Source of the DNA: Dermatophilaceae bacterium Soc4.6
GTDB taxonomy: Bacteria > Actinomycetota > Actinomycetes > Actinomycetales > Dermatophilaceae
Direction: 5' to 3'
Length of the DNA stretch: 64,000 nucleotides
NCBI GenBank assembly: GCA_039889245.1
Contig: JAZGVH010000002.1
Location: forward strand, 620,001 to 684,000
Shown here: in pieces, positions 54,464 through 64,000 of the stretch
Layout: every line of letters starts with the position of its first letter
How positions within the stretch are numbered: position 1 is the stretch's first letter
Translations under genes and position numbers: made by a program
Notes under the pieces: generated by a model
Told to the model about the DNA's origin: nothing
Seen by the model: only the letters and a program-made list of their open reading frames with translations
The model's database searches: none

Positions 54464-55360
54464 TCAGGCGCGAGGAGACCGCGCCTCGAGCGCGAGGCGG
54501 GTGACCGCTGCGGCGTCGTACGGCTCGTCTGCGCAGCGGACCACGCAGCCCGGCTCGTCGAAACCGGCCGCCACCCAGTCGGGCGCCGTGTCGGGCGCAC
54601 AGCTGACGACACCGCCGGTCACCGACGCGCGGAGCAGCCTCCACAGCAGCGCCGGGTGAGGCACCACCTGGTCGTCGTAGAAGGGCAGGCCCAGCTCGAC
54701 CGCCAGGTCGGCAGCCACATGCGCCCGCTCGGCACCACCGGTGACGACCACGCCCAGTCTGCGCGGTCGTCGCTGCAGGAAGGGGCGCGACGGCCACTCG
54801 CCGGCGAGGACGGCGTAGCGGTCGTGGTCGCGCCAGCGGGCCTCCCCCGTGGTGTCGGAGAGCCAGAGGTAGCCGGGCGAGAACCCCTCGCGGGTGAAGC
54901 CGAGGCGCCGCAGGACCACGGCCGAGCGGGTGTTGCCGGGCTGCACGTTGGCCTCGAGCCGGTGCAGCCCGAGCCCGCCCTCGGCCTCGGGGGTGAAGGC
55001 GAGGTCGACGACCAGGCGCAGGCCCTGGGTGAAGAGGCCTCGGCCGGCATACGGGTCGAAGGCGTCGTAGCCGAGCGTGCCCCCGAGGAGGCGGCCGCGC
55101 ACGATCGAGTTGATGTTGACCTTGCCGACGAGGCCGTGGGACCCCTCGGGGTCGCGGGCGTGCACGAGGAACGAGCGGTAGCCGTGCGACTGGTTGGCCG
55201 CGACGGTGGGCAGGACGTGGGGCTCGACGGGGTTCCACTGCTCGAGCCGGGCTCGTGATCCCTCGACCGCCCGGCGGTAGGCGGCGTCGTAGGACGCGTC
55301 GACGCTCGCGACCCACACCCGGTCGCCATCGCGCCGCAGCGGAGGCGGAGGGGTCGTCAT
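54464..55360 (-). CDS. GNAT acetyltransferase with extra C-terminal domain
   Basis: Residues about 1-190 of this 298-residue protein are a RimJ/RimL-type GNAT domain, which acetylates amines using acetyl-CoA (GLVGKVNINSIVRG; AFDPYAGRGLFTQGLRLVVD; HRLEANVQPGNTRSAVVLRR). After that a second domain of about 95 residues begins RRLGVVVTGGAERAHVAADL and looks like the start of a P-loop or Rossmann fold without a clear Walker A Lys. I do not recognise this part. ATG 55360 overlaps the stop of the amidohydrolase gene (ATGA). Confidence 0.8.
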   Translation of the reverse strand: MTTPPPPLRRDGDRVWVASVDASYDAAYRRAVEGSRARLEQWNPVEPHVLPTVAANQSHGYRSFLVHARDPEGSHGLVGKVNINSIVRGRLLGGTLGYDAFDPYAGRGLFTQGLRLVVDLAFTPEAEGGLGLHRLEANVQPGNTRSAVVLRRLGFTREGFSPGYLWLSDTTGEARWRDHDRYAVLAGEWPSRPFLQRRPRRLGVVVTGGAERAHVAADLAVELGLPFYDDQVVPHPALLWRLLRASVTGGVVSCAPDTAPDWVAAGFDEPGCVVRCADEPYDAAAVTRLALEARSPRA

Positions 55361-56445
55361 GCCACGCGGGTGCCGCGCAGCACGATGGCGTGAGGCGACG
55401 CCAGCACCGTGACGTCGAGGCGTGGATCGGCTTGGTAGACCACGAGATCGGCGGGCGCCCCCTCCTCCAGACCGGGCCGGCCGAGCCACTCGCGGGCGCT
55501 CCAGGTCGCGGCACTGAGCGCCTCGAGAGGGGTGAGCCCGGCCGCCGTGAGCTCGAGCACCTCCTGTGCGACGAGCCCGTGCGCGAGGCTGCCCCCGGCA
55601 TCGGTGCCGACGTAGACCGGCAGGCCGGCCTCGTGCGCCGCCGCCACGGTCTCGTACCGGCGGGCGTGGAGGTCGAGCATGTGGGCGTGGTAGCGGGGGA
55701 ACTTCTCGCGGGCCGGCTCGGCGATGGCCGGGAAGGTCGCGATGTTGACCAGGGTCGGCACGATCGCCGTCCCCCGGGCCGCGAACGCCGCGATGGTCTC
55801 GGGATCGAGACCAGTGGCGTGCTCGATGCAGTCGATGCCGGTCGCGGCGAGGTCGTGCAGCGACTCCTCACCGAAGCAGTGCGCCGTGATGCGGGCACCC
55901 TCCTCGTGCGCTGCGGCCACCGCGGCGGCCACGGTCTCGCGCGGGAAGCTGGGGCTGAGGTCGCCCGTCTCCCGGTCGATCCAGTCGCCGACGAGCTTGA
56001 CCCAGCCGTCGCCGCGTCGGGCCTGCTCGCGCACCTGGGCGACGACGTCCTCCGGGTCGACCTCGACCGCGAAGCCCCGGATGTAGCGCTTCGGCCGGGC
56101 GATGTGGCGCCCGGCCCGGATCAGGCGGGGCAGGTCGTCGCGGTCGTCGACCCAGCGGGTGTCGGCCGGTGACCCGGCGTCACGGATGAGCAGGGCTCCG
56201 GCGTCGCGGTCGGTCACGGCCTGGCGCTCCGTCGTGACCAGGTCGACCTGGCCGTGGGCGTCGAGCCCGATGTGGCAGTGGGCGTCGACGAGCCCGGGGA
56301 GGACCCAGCCGCGGATCGTCGTCGCGTCAGCGGCACCAGGGGGGCGCTCGTAGGTGATCCGGCCCTCCACCACCCAGGCCTGCGACCGCTCGTCGTGCGG
56401 CCCGGCGAGCACCGGGCCCTCGAGGTGCAGCACGTCGTACGCCAT
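55357..56445 (-). CDS. amidohydrolase family protein
   Basis: The 362-residue metal-dependent hydrolase has the TIM-barrel amidohydrolase pattern: HxH in VDAHCHIG (His56, His58), a probable bridging Lys in DGWVKLVGD, His in ITAHCFGE and IEHATGL, and Asp in GTDAGGSLAHG. Such imidazolonepropionase/prolidase-like members cleave amide or ring C-N bonds; the substrate is unknown. The start is fixed by a TAGGGT box seven bases before ATG 56445. It is coupled to the GNAT gene. Confidence 0.85.
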   Translation of the reverse strand: MAYDVLHLEGPVLAGPHDERSQAWVVEGRITYERPPGAADATTIRGWVLPGLVDAHCHIGLDAHGQVDLVTTERQAVTDRDAGALLIRDAGSPADTRWVDDRDDLPRLIRAGRHIARPKRYIRGFAVEVDPEDVVAQVREQARRGDGWVKLVGDWIDRETGDLSPSFPRETVAAAVAAAHEEGARITAHCFGEESLHDLAATGIDCIEHATGLDPETIAAFAARGTAIVPTLVNIATFPAIAEPAREKFPRYHAHMLDLHARRYETVAAAHEAGLPVYVGTDAGGSLAHGLVAQEVLELTAAGLTPLEALSAATWSAREWLGRPGLEEGAPADLVVYQADPRLDVTVLASPHAIVLRGTRVA

Positions 56446-56452
56446 GCCTGCG

Positions 56453-56458
56453 ACCCTA
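56453..56458 (-). promoter_or_regulatory. -10 element TAGGGT, leaderless start
   Basis: On the minus strand TAGGGT is seven bases before ATG 56445, identical in layout to 29893, 33170 and 36403. Confidence 0.5.
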
Positions 56459-56501
56459 GTGGGGGCGAGCGGAGGGTTGCTCGGGTGGGCTCCGGCTGCC
56501 G

Positions 56502-56690
56502 TCACCGACCGAGGAGGCGCCGCACGGCGTCGTCGACCTGGGGGACGTCGACCGCGACCGTCGCCCAGCGTGGTCGGTGCCGTCGTCGTCGTGCGTCAGG
56601 CGGTTGCGCATCCCGTCGATGACCCGCCACGGCAGCCCGGGTTGAGCCGCTCGGTGGTCCGGGGCGACCCTGGTGACGTTCTCGCCCGGC
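56502..56690 (-). pseudogene. HepT-like (DUF86) toxin relic
   Basis: The minus strand reads LPWRVIDGMRNRLTHDDDG, close to the HepT signature that normally reads W-x-x-IxGMRNRLxHDY, and then, in another frame, WATVAVDVPQVDDAVRRLLG followed by a stop, which is the normal HepT C-terminus. The two halves are separated by a frameshift near 56560, and the N-terminal half of the gene is missing. No MntA partner is nearby. It is a dead remnant of a toxin-antitoxin module. Confidence 0.7.
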
Positions 56691-56735
56691 TTGGTGACCA
56701 GCCGCTGCTGCTCAGCCACATGCCTCCGGACTTCC

Positions 56736-58346
56736 TCAGCGCCCGAGGAACTTCTCGAAGCCGGCCGGCAGGTTGGCCGGGTCGAGGTCGGGCATCTCGC
56801 CGCCCCCGGCCCCGAGGCCGAAGGCGTTCTGCCGGGCCGCGGTGCTGGCCCCGGAGGCCTTGTCGGCCGCAGCCTTCTCGTCGGCCGCGCGCTTGGCCGG
56901 GTTGCCGCTCTTGGACTTCTTGCGCCCCTGCGGGAGCTGCTTGCCGCCCTTGCGCCCGGTGCCGGGGATGCCGGGCATGCCCGGGAGGCCCCCACCGCCA
57001 CCTCGGGCCAGGCTCTTCATCATCTTCTGCGCCTCGCGGAAGCGCTCGAGGAGGCTGTTCACCTCCGACACGGTGACGCCCGAGCCCCGCGCGATGCGGG
57101 CCCGACGCGAGCCGTCGATCTGCTTGGGGTGGCTGCGCTCGTACGGGGTCATCGAGCGCACCATCGCCTCGACCCGGTCGAACTCGCGCTCGTCGAGCGA
57201 GTCGAGCTGCTCGCGCATCTGCTGCATGCCCGGCATCATCTTGAGCATCGCCTTGAGCGAGCCCATCTTCTTGATGGCCGACATCTGCTGGAGGAAGTCG
57301 TCGAATGTGAAGTCCTCGGCGGCGAGGAACTTGCGGGCCATCTCGTCGGCCTGCTCGCGGTCGAACGCCTTCTCGGCCTGCTCGATGAGGGTGAGGACGT
57401 CTCCCATGTCGAGGATGCGCCCGGCCATGCGGTCGGGGTGGAAGACCTCGATGTCCTTCGTGCCCTCGCCGATGGAGGAGAACATGATGGGGCGGCCGGT
57501 GACCGTGGCCACCGAGAGAGCGGCACCACCGCGGGCGTCGCCGTCGAGCTTCGAGAGCACGACACCGGTGAAGTCGACGCCCTCCTGGAAGGCCAGGGCC
57601 GTGTCGACCGCGGCCTGGCCGATCATGGCGTCGATGACGAAGAGGACCTCGTCGGGCGAGATCGCCTCGCGGATGTCGCCGGCCTGCTTCATGAGGTCGG
57701 CGTCGACGGCGAGCCGGCCGGCGGTGTCGACGATCACGACGTCGTGCTGGCGGGCCCGGGCCTCGGCGATGCCGGCCCGCGAGACCGCCACCGGGTCGCC
57801 GTACGACCGGGTGCCCTCGCCGGTGCCCAGCACGGCGTCGTGACCACCGACGTTGCCGCGCTCGGGAGCGAAGACCGGGACCCCGGCGCGCTGGCCGGTG
57901 ACCTCCAGCTGGGTGACCGCGCTCGGGCGCTGCAGGTCGGCGGCGACGAGGAGCGGCGTGTGCCCGCGCTCCTTGAGCCAGGCGCCGAGCTTGCCGGCGA
58001 AGGTCGTCTTGCCCGACCCCTGGAGCCCGGCGAGCATGATCACGGTCGGCGGGTTCTTCGCGAAGCGCAGCGTGCGGGTCTCACCGCCCAGGATGGCGAC
58101 GAGCTCCTCGTTGACGATCTTGACGACCTGCTGGGCGGGGTTCAGCGCACCGCTGACCTCCTCGCCGAGGGCGCGGTCGCGCACCGCGCCGACGAAGGCG
58201 CGCACCACGGGCAGCGCGACGTCGGCGTCGAGCAGGGCGAGCCGGATGTCGCGCAGCGCCTTGTTGACGTCGGACTCGCTGAGCTTGCCCTTGCCGCGCA
58301 GGCCCTTGAAGGTCTCGGTCAGCCGGTCGGACAGTGAGTTGAACAC
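56736..58346 (-). CDS. ffh: signal recognition particle protein Ffh
   Basis: Ffh binds signal sequences and 4.5S RNA to target membrane proteins. The 536-residue product has the N domain, the GTPase G domain (GLQGSGKTTFAGKLG; VVIVDTAGRLAVDADLM; LSKLDGDARGGAALS) and the Met-rich M domain (about 310-450; MMPGMQQMREQLDSLDE; GSRRARIARGSGVTVSEVN). A disordered tail of about 90 residues follows (GMPGIPGTGRKGGKQL). The GTG at 58346 has TAGGAT six bases upstream and no binding site. The cys and amidohydrolase genes now separate it from rpsP. Confidence 0.97.
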   Translation of the reverse strand: MFNSLSDRLTETFKGLRGKGKLSESDVNKALRDIRLALLDADVALPVVRAFVGAVRDRALGEEVSGALNPAQQVVKIVNEELVAILGGETRTLRFAKNPPTVIMLAGLQGSGKTTFAGKLGAWLKERGHTPLLVAADLQRPSAVTQLEVTGQRAGVPVFAPERGNVGGHDAVLGTGEGTRSYGDPVAVSRAGIAEARARQHDVVIVDTAGRLAVDADLMKQAGDIREAISPDEVLFVIDAMIGQAAVDTALAFQEGVDFTGVVLSKLDGDARGGAALSVATVTGRPIMFSSIGEGTKDIEVFHPDRMAGRILDMGDVLTLIEQAEKAFDREQADEMARKFLAAEDFTFDDFLQQMSAIKKMGSLKAMLKMMPGMQQMREQLDSLDEREFDRVEAMVRSMTPYERSHPKQIDGSRRARIARGSGVTVSEVNSLLERFREAQKMMKSLARGGGGGLPGMPGIPGTGRKGGKQLPQGRKKSKSGNPAKRAADEKAAADKASGASTAARQNAFGLGAGGGEMPDLDPANLPAGFEKFLGR

Positions 58347-58352
58347 CTGCGA

Positions 58353-58358
58353 ATCCTA
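58353..58358 (-). promoter_or_regulatory. -10 element TAGGAT, leaderless start
   Basis: TAGGAT on the minus strand is six bases before the ffh GTG, predicting a leaderless ffh mRNA. Confidence 0.5.
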
Positions 58359-58410
58359 ACGTTCCCCCGTGAGGGCGCCCGGGACGGAGCCACCCACGGC
58401 CCCATCCCAG

Positions 58411-58488
58411 CCCCTACTCGTTGCGGTGAGCGCCGCGTATGGGGCCCCGAAACGCCGAAATATCCGGCGCTCCCGCAACAAGTCGGGG
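58411..58488. repeat. 78-nt intergenic inverted repeat
   Basis: Arms 58411-58435 and 58465-58488 are complementary over about 24 positions with two mismatches and one single-base bulge. The loop holds ATGGGGCC, which can also pair with GGCCCCAT just upstream of the first arm. It lies between the ffh start and the glnD stop. It may be a terminator for glnD, a structured RNA or a small repeat element. Confidence 0.65.
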
Positions 58489-58544
58489 CGGAGCGGGTGG
58501 GGTGGGGCCGGGGCGGGTGGGGGTCGGGATGGAGGGTGGACGGG

Positions 58545-60911
58545 TCAGGTTGCGCCGTCGCAGGTGTCGATGATCATCGACACCGCCTGGGCGACCCGGG
58601 CCGGGGGCAGCGAGCGCCCGCCGAACTCGGTCACGTAGAACGTGTCGAGGGCCTGCCCGGCATACGTCGCGATGTGGGCGCTGCGCACGGTGAGGCTGGC
58701 CCGGGCGAGGGTCATCCCGATCTCGTGGAGCAGCCCCGGGCGGTCGGTGGCCCGCACCTCGATCACCGTCGCGCTGTCGGACGCGTGCGAGATGACCATG
58801 GCGCGGGTCTGTCCCGGGGAGCCGGAGGACGCGCGCGAGCTGTCGGACGCCGACGACCCGCGACGGCGGGTGAGCACGGCCAGTGGCTCGCGATCACCCT
58901 CGGACAGGCGCATCAGACCCCGCACGATCGCGCCCTCGTCCGGGGTGTCGCCGCCGGGGGTCTCGACGTGCCACTCGTTGGCCGCGACGCCGTCGACGGT
59001 GCGCACCAGGGCCGAGCGCACGATGTGCCCCTGCGCGGCGAGCAGACCCGCGGTGTCGGCGAAGAGCCCGAGCCGGTCGCGGTCGTGCACCTCGATGCGG
59101 TGCGCTCCCCCGAGCGGGGTGACCACCACGTGCGGCTGCCCGATGACGATCTTGTTCTGGATCTCCTCCGAGACGGGCTCGGCGTCGCGGTGGCCCTCGA
59201 CCGGTGCCGCTCCGAGCTCCATGGCCGCGCGGGCCGTGGTGACGAGCTTGTCGAGCAGGCTGGCCCGCCAGTCGGTCCACGCCGCAGGTCCGGCGGCGCT
59301 CGCGTCGGCCTCGGTGAGTGCGCGCAGCAGGTCGAGGGTGTCGACCGAACCGCCGCAGGCGTCCGAGACCGCCGCCAGGGTCTGGGGGTCCTCGCAGTCG
59401 CGCCGGGTGGCGAGGTCGATGAGGGTCAGGTGCTCGCGCACCAGCGAGACGACCAGCTCGCGGTCGGCGTCAGGCACCCCGAAGCGCCGCAGCACCGTGT
59501 CGGCGATCGGCGCCCCGGTCTCGGAGTGGTCGCGCGACCCGGCGATCTTGCCGATGTCGTGCAGCAGCGCGGCCAGCATCAGCAGGTCGGGCCGAGCCAC
59601 CTCGCGCAGCAGCCCGCTGGCCCGCACCACGGTCTCGATCAGGTGCCGGTCGACCGTGTGCCGGTGCACGGCGTTGCGCTGCGGACGGCTGCGGACGGCA
59701 CGCCACTGCGGGATCCAGCGCTCCACGACTCCGGCGAGGTCGAGGCCCTCCCAGACCGAGACGAGCCCGGGGCCGGTCGCCAGCAGGTCACCGAGGATCG
59801 CGAGCGCCTGATCGGGCCAGGGGTCGGGCAGCGGCGGGCAGCTGCTCGCGAGGTTGGCCAGGGTGGTCGGGGCGATGGTGACGCCGTTGCGGGCGGCGAC
59901 CAGGGCCGCGCGCAGCACCAGCAGCGGGTCGGTCGACGGGTCGACGCCCGCGCCGAGCACGGCCTCCCCGTCGTGCAGGTAGAGGCCGTAGCCCAGCGGC
60001 ACCAGCTTCGGGCGCCTGGGGCCGACCCGCAGGGTGCGGGCCCGCTGCGACTGCGAGGCCCGACGCAGGGTGCCGTCGAGGGCGTAGGCGATGGTGCGGG
60101 CCGACGACGAGACGTCGGTCAGCAGCAGATCCGCGTCGCTGTAGCCGAGCAGGGCCGCCGCGGCGTCGTGGTCCTCACGACCCAGCCGGTCGCGGCCGCG
60201 GCCGGTGACGACGTGGATGGCGTCGCGCACGTCGAGCAGCTGGGCATAGGCGGTGTCGACGGCTCCGTGGGGCCGGTCGGCCAGCCAGGCGGCCGTCAGA
60301 GCCCGCAGGAGGGCCATGTCGCGCAGACCCCCGCGCGCCTCCTTGAGGTCGGGCTCGATCAGGTGCGCCAGGTCGCCCTGGCGCGCGTGCCGCGCGACGA
60401 TGCTCTCCTGCAGCTGGGGCAGCCGGGTGCGGGCGTTGGCGCGCCAGTCGTGACCGACGGTCGACCGGGCGGCGTTGACGACGTCCTGGTCACCAGCGAC
60501 GTAGGTGATGTCGAGCAGGCCGACGGCGGCCGACAGGTCGGCGCCGGCGACGGTGCGGCACTGGTTGACCGTGCGCACGCTGTGGTCGAGCTTCACCCCC
60601 TGGTCCCAGATGGGGTACCACAGGCGATCGGCGAGGGCGTTGAGGTCCTGGCCGCTGAGCGCCCGCGTCTGGTGCAGGAGCACCAGGTCGTAGTCGCTGA
60701 GGGGCCCACCGTCGCGGCGGGCCAGGGAGCCCACGGCGGCGAGGGCGACCCCGGGGGCGACGCGCCCGTCGGTGGCGTGGCCCCACAGCTCGGTCAGCCA
60801 GGTGTGGCCGAAGTCGGCCAGGGCTACCCGCCGCACCTCGCCGGCGCCCGGAGCAGCAAAGCTCCGGGTGCCGGCGAGGTCGAGCCGTCGAGCGGTGACG
60901 TCGGTCATCAT
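58545..60911 (-). CDS. glnD: PII uridylyltransferase/uridylyl-removing enzyme GlnD
   Basis: GlnD modifies PII according to glutamine status (adenylylation in some actinobacteria). The 788-residue product has the nucleotidyltransferase motif GSLARRDGGPLSDYDL (residues 61-76), the GlnD helical region, an HD domain with LLHDIGKIAGSRDH, and two C-terminal ACT domains (about 610-690 and 715-785). The start is ATG 60911 or 60908; GGAGG spacing slightly favours the second. It is last in the amtB-glnB-glnD operon, 70 bases after glnB. Confidence 0.93.
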   Translation of the reverse strand: MMTDVTARRLDLAGTRSFAAPGAGEVRRVALADFGHTWLTELWGHATDGRVAPGVALAAVGSLARRDGGPLSDYDLVLLHQTRALSGQDLNALADRLWYPIWDQGVKLDHSVRTVNQCRTVAGADLSAAVGLLDITYVAGDQDVVNAARSTVGHDWRANARTRLPQLQESIVARHARQGDLAHLIEPDLKEARGGLRDMALLRALTAAWLADRPHGAVDTAYAQLLDVRDAIHVVTGRGRDRLGREDHDAAAALLGYSDADLLLTDVSSSARTIAYALDGTLRRASQSQRARTLRVGPRRPKLVPLGYGLYLHDGEAVLGAGVDPSTDPLLVLRAALVAARNGVTIAPTTLANLASSCPPLPDPWPDQALAILGDLLATGPGLVSVWEGLDLAGVVERWIPQWRAVRSRPQRNAVHRHTVDRHLIETVVRASGLLREVARPDLLMLAALLHDIGKIAGSRDHSETGAPIADTVLRRFGVPDADRELVVSLVREHLTLIDLATRRDCEDPQTLAAVSDACGGSVDTLDLLRALTEADASAAGPAAWTDWRASLLDKLVTTARAAMELGAAPVEGHRDAEPVSEEIQNKIVIGQPHVVVTPLGGAHRIEVHDRDRLGLFADTAGLLAAQGHIVRSALVRTVDGVAANEWHVETPGGDTPDEGAIVRGLMRLSEGDREPLAVLTRRRGSSASDSSRASSGSPGQTRAMVISHASDSATVIEVRATDRPGLLHEIGMTLARASLTVRSAHIATYAGQALDTFYVTEFGGRSLPPARVAQAVSMIIDTCDGAT

Positions 60912-60981
60912 GCGTCCTCCGTCCCCTGTCGGGACTCGTCTCGGCAGTGGGTGGTGATGGTGCGTGGCCGTCGGGCTGCGA

Positions 60982-62780
<1,799 letters not shown>

Positions 62781-62826
62781 GGGCCGTAACTTTCTCGTTG
62801 ACGGGTTTCGCATCGTCGCCCGTCCG

Positions 62827-62843
62827 GTTACGGACGTGTAAGC
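62827..62843 (-). promoter_or_regulatory. candidate GlnR-type box upstream of amtB
   Basis: The minus strand reads GCTTAC, six bases, GTAAC, which resembles one half of the actinobacterial GlnR operator (gTnAC-n6-GaAAC). It lies 47 bases before the amtB start in an AT-richer patch. GlnR control of amtB-glnB-glnD is well known in actinobacteria; this site is a match by eye only. Confidence 0.35.
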
Positions 62844-62964
62844 AGTTCGCGCCGCGTGTGACGATCACGTTGCCGATCGGCCTCGGAGGCGTTTCCGCCA
62901 CCTCACCGTCGACGCGCCCGCCTCCCTGCACGAACGGGCACCCACGGGCTGACACCATCGCCGT

Positions 62965-64000
62965 ATGCCGCCCGGTGCCCCGTCGTCCTCGGACCCTCAC
63001 GTCCGTCGTCTCGCCCGCGCCGTCCTGATGCCGGGGTTCGTCGGCCTGACGGCGCCCGACTGGCTGCGCCGGGAGGTCGACCGCGGGCTGGGCGGCGTGC
63101 GCCTCGTCGCCGACAACGTCGGCACCGACGTGGCGGCCCTCACCTGGGACCTGCACGGCATCCGGCCCGACCTGGTGGTCTCCAGCGACGAGGAGGGCGG
63201 CGAGGTCACCCTGCTCGACGCCGCGCGCGGGTCGGCCTGGCCGACCCACGGCGCCCTCGGTCGGGTGGACGACGTCGTGGCCACCGGCGCCGTCGCCGCC
63301 GGCATCGGTCGCCGGTGCCGTGACCAGGGCATCGACCTGGCGCTGGCCCCGGACGTCGACCTGGTCTCCGACGCCGACAACCCGGTCACCGGGCTGCGCT
63401 CCTTCGGCGCCGACCCCGCCCTCGTCGCCCGCCACGCCGTCGCGTTCGTCGCGGGCATGCAGGGGCTGGGAGTCGCCGCGTGCGCCAGGCACTTCCGCGG
63501 CCACGGTGGCTCGCCCGCCGACTCCTCCCCCGAGACGACGGACCACGACCTCGACCCCCTCGACGCCGTGATCAGCGCCGGCGTGCGCGCCGTCCTGGCC
63601 ACTCAGGCCGGCGTCGGCGAGGGGGAGCACGGGATGGCGACCCTCAGCCCCGAGGTCCTGGAGGTCCTGCGCGGCGACCTCGGCTTCAGCGGCCTGGTGG
63701 TCTGCGACGCCGTCGACCTGCCGGCGAGCGCGAGCCTGCTCGGACGCGGCCCGGGTGCCGCGGCGGCCCTGGCCGCTGGCGTCGACCTCGTGGGCGTCAG
63801 CCACCCGCACCACCCGACGCCCGACGACGACGAGGCCGCCTTCCACGAGGTGCACGGCGCGGTCCTCGCCGCCGTGGACTCCGGTGCCCTGCGGGTCGAC
63901 CGGCTCGAGGAGGCAGCCCGCCGAGTGGCCGAGCTGGCCTGGTGGGTCGGTGAGAGCCGCGCAGCGGCCCTCGCGGTCGACGCCGGCCCGAGCGCCGCCG
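62965..64000 (+). CDS. glycoside hydrolase family 3 protein, partial at the window end
   Basis: The open frame from ATG 62965 runs 345 codons to the end of the window without a stop. It has GH3 hallmarks: PGFVG near the start, SSDEEGGEVTLL, LALAPDVDLVSDADNP, CARHFRGHGGS and a nucleophile Asp in FSGLVVCDAVDL. This is the NagZ/beta-N-acetylhexosaminidase branch, which trims peptidoglycan fragments. Two key positions differ: the usual KHFPGHG is RHFRGHG, and the Asp-x-His dyad (DSH) reads DSS. Catalysis may be altered or lost. There is no signal peptide. Confidence 0.8.
   Translation, partial: MPPGAPSSSDPHVRRLARAVLMPGFVGLTAPDWLRREVDRGLGGVRLVADNVGTDVAALTWDLHGIRPDLVVSSDEEGGEVTLLDAARGSAWPTHGALGRVDDVVATGAVAAGIGRRCRDQGIDLALAPDVDLVSDADNPVTGLRSFGADPALVARHAVAFVAGMQGLGVAACARHFRGHGGSPADSSPETTDHDLDPLDAVISAGVRAVLATQAGVGEGEHGMATLSPEVLEVLRGDLGFSGLVVCDAVDLPASASLLGRGPGAAAALAAGVDLVGVSHPHHPTPDDDEAAFHEVHGAVLAAVDSGALRVDRLEEAARRVAELAWWVGESRAAALAVDAGPSAA

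Overview
The window is chromosomal DNA of a very GC-rich actinobacterium (roughly 70-73% GC by eye; GTG starts, ATGA/GTGA start-stop overlaps and G/C third codon positions are common). Gene order and content (rpsP-khpA-rimM-trmD-rplS-lepB-lepB-rnhB-DUF2469-yraN-comM-dprA-xerC ... rpsB-tsf ... pyrH-frr-cdsA-rlmN, plus DUF3152, DUF6541 and mycofactocin genes) point to Micrococcales, most like the Intrasporangiaceae/Dermatophilaceae group. The family-level placement is inference. I saw no rRNA, tRNA, CRISPR, IS element or prophage.

Layout. 1-6.4 kb: LOG-family protein, homocysteine S-methyltransferase, two CNNM/CorC-type CBS membrane proteins, a decayed acyl-CoA dehydrogenase relic, rlmN. 6.5-10.1 kb: a proline-iminopeptidase-like hydrolase, then cdsA, frr and pyrH on the minus strand. 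10.3-30.9 kb: an accessory block sitting between pyrH and tsf, which are normally adjacent. It holds an iron-type alcohol dehydrogenase with its own histidine kinase and response regulator, a FadR-type regulator divergent from a proline iminopeptidase plus complete peptide ABC transporter operon, an unknown small protein with a GAF protein, the mycofactocin cluster (mftM divergent from mftA-mftB-mftC-mftE-SDR-mftF), a secreted phosphodiesterase, a phosphoribosyltransferase and a hypothetical protein. 31-33 kb: tsf and rpsB. 33-39.3 kb: DUF6541 membrane protein, acyltransferase-3, aminotransferase, M23 peptidase, DUF3152 protease-like protein. 39.4-49.8 kb: the long minus-strand housekeeping run from rpsP to xerC. 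50-54.3 kb: Rrf2 regulator and a complete sulfate ABC transporter. 54.4-58.3 kb: GNAT fusion, amidohydrolase, HepT-like relic, ffh. 58.5-62.8 kb: amtB-glnB-glnD nitrogen operon. 62.9-64 kb: a family-3 glycoside hydrolase that runs off the end.

How the genes work together. The mycofactocin genes make a peptide-derived, glycosylated redox cofactor (MftA precursor, MftB carrier, MftC radical SAM, MftE peptidase, MftF glycosyltransferase, MftM methyltransferase). The SDR in the operon and the iron-type alcohol dehydrogenase 13 kb upstream are the likely users; the kinase-regulator pair probably senses the alcohol substrate or its products. The usual mftD is not in the window and an SDR occupies its neighbourhood. 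The sulfate transporter is probably controlled by the adjacent CymR-like Rrf2 protein. AmtB, PII and GlnD form a standard ammonium uptake and nitrogen-signalling unit.

Other recurring features are a promoter layout that predicts leaderless mRNAs (TAnnnT, 6-7 bases, start codon) before at least eight genes, a TrmD-acetyltransferase fusion, shared Ala/Glu-rich repeat tails on ribosomal proteins S2 and S16, and an over-represented octamer GTATGCCG.
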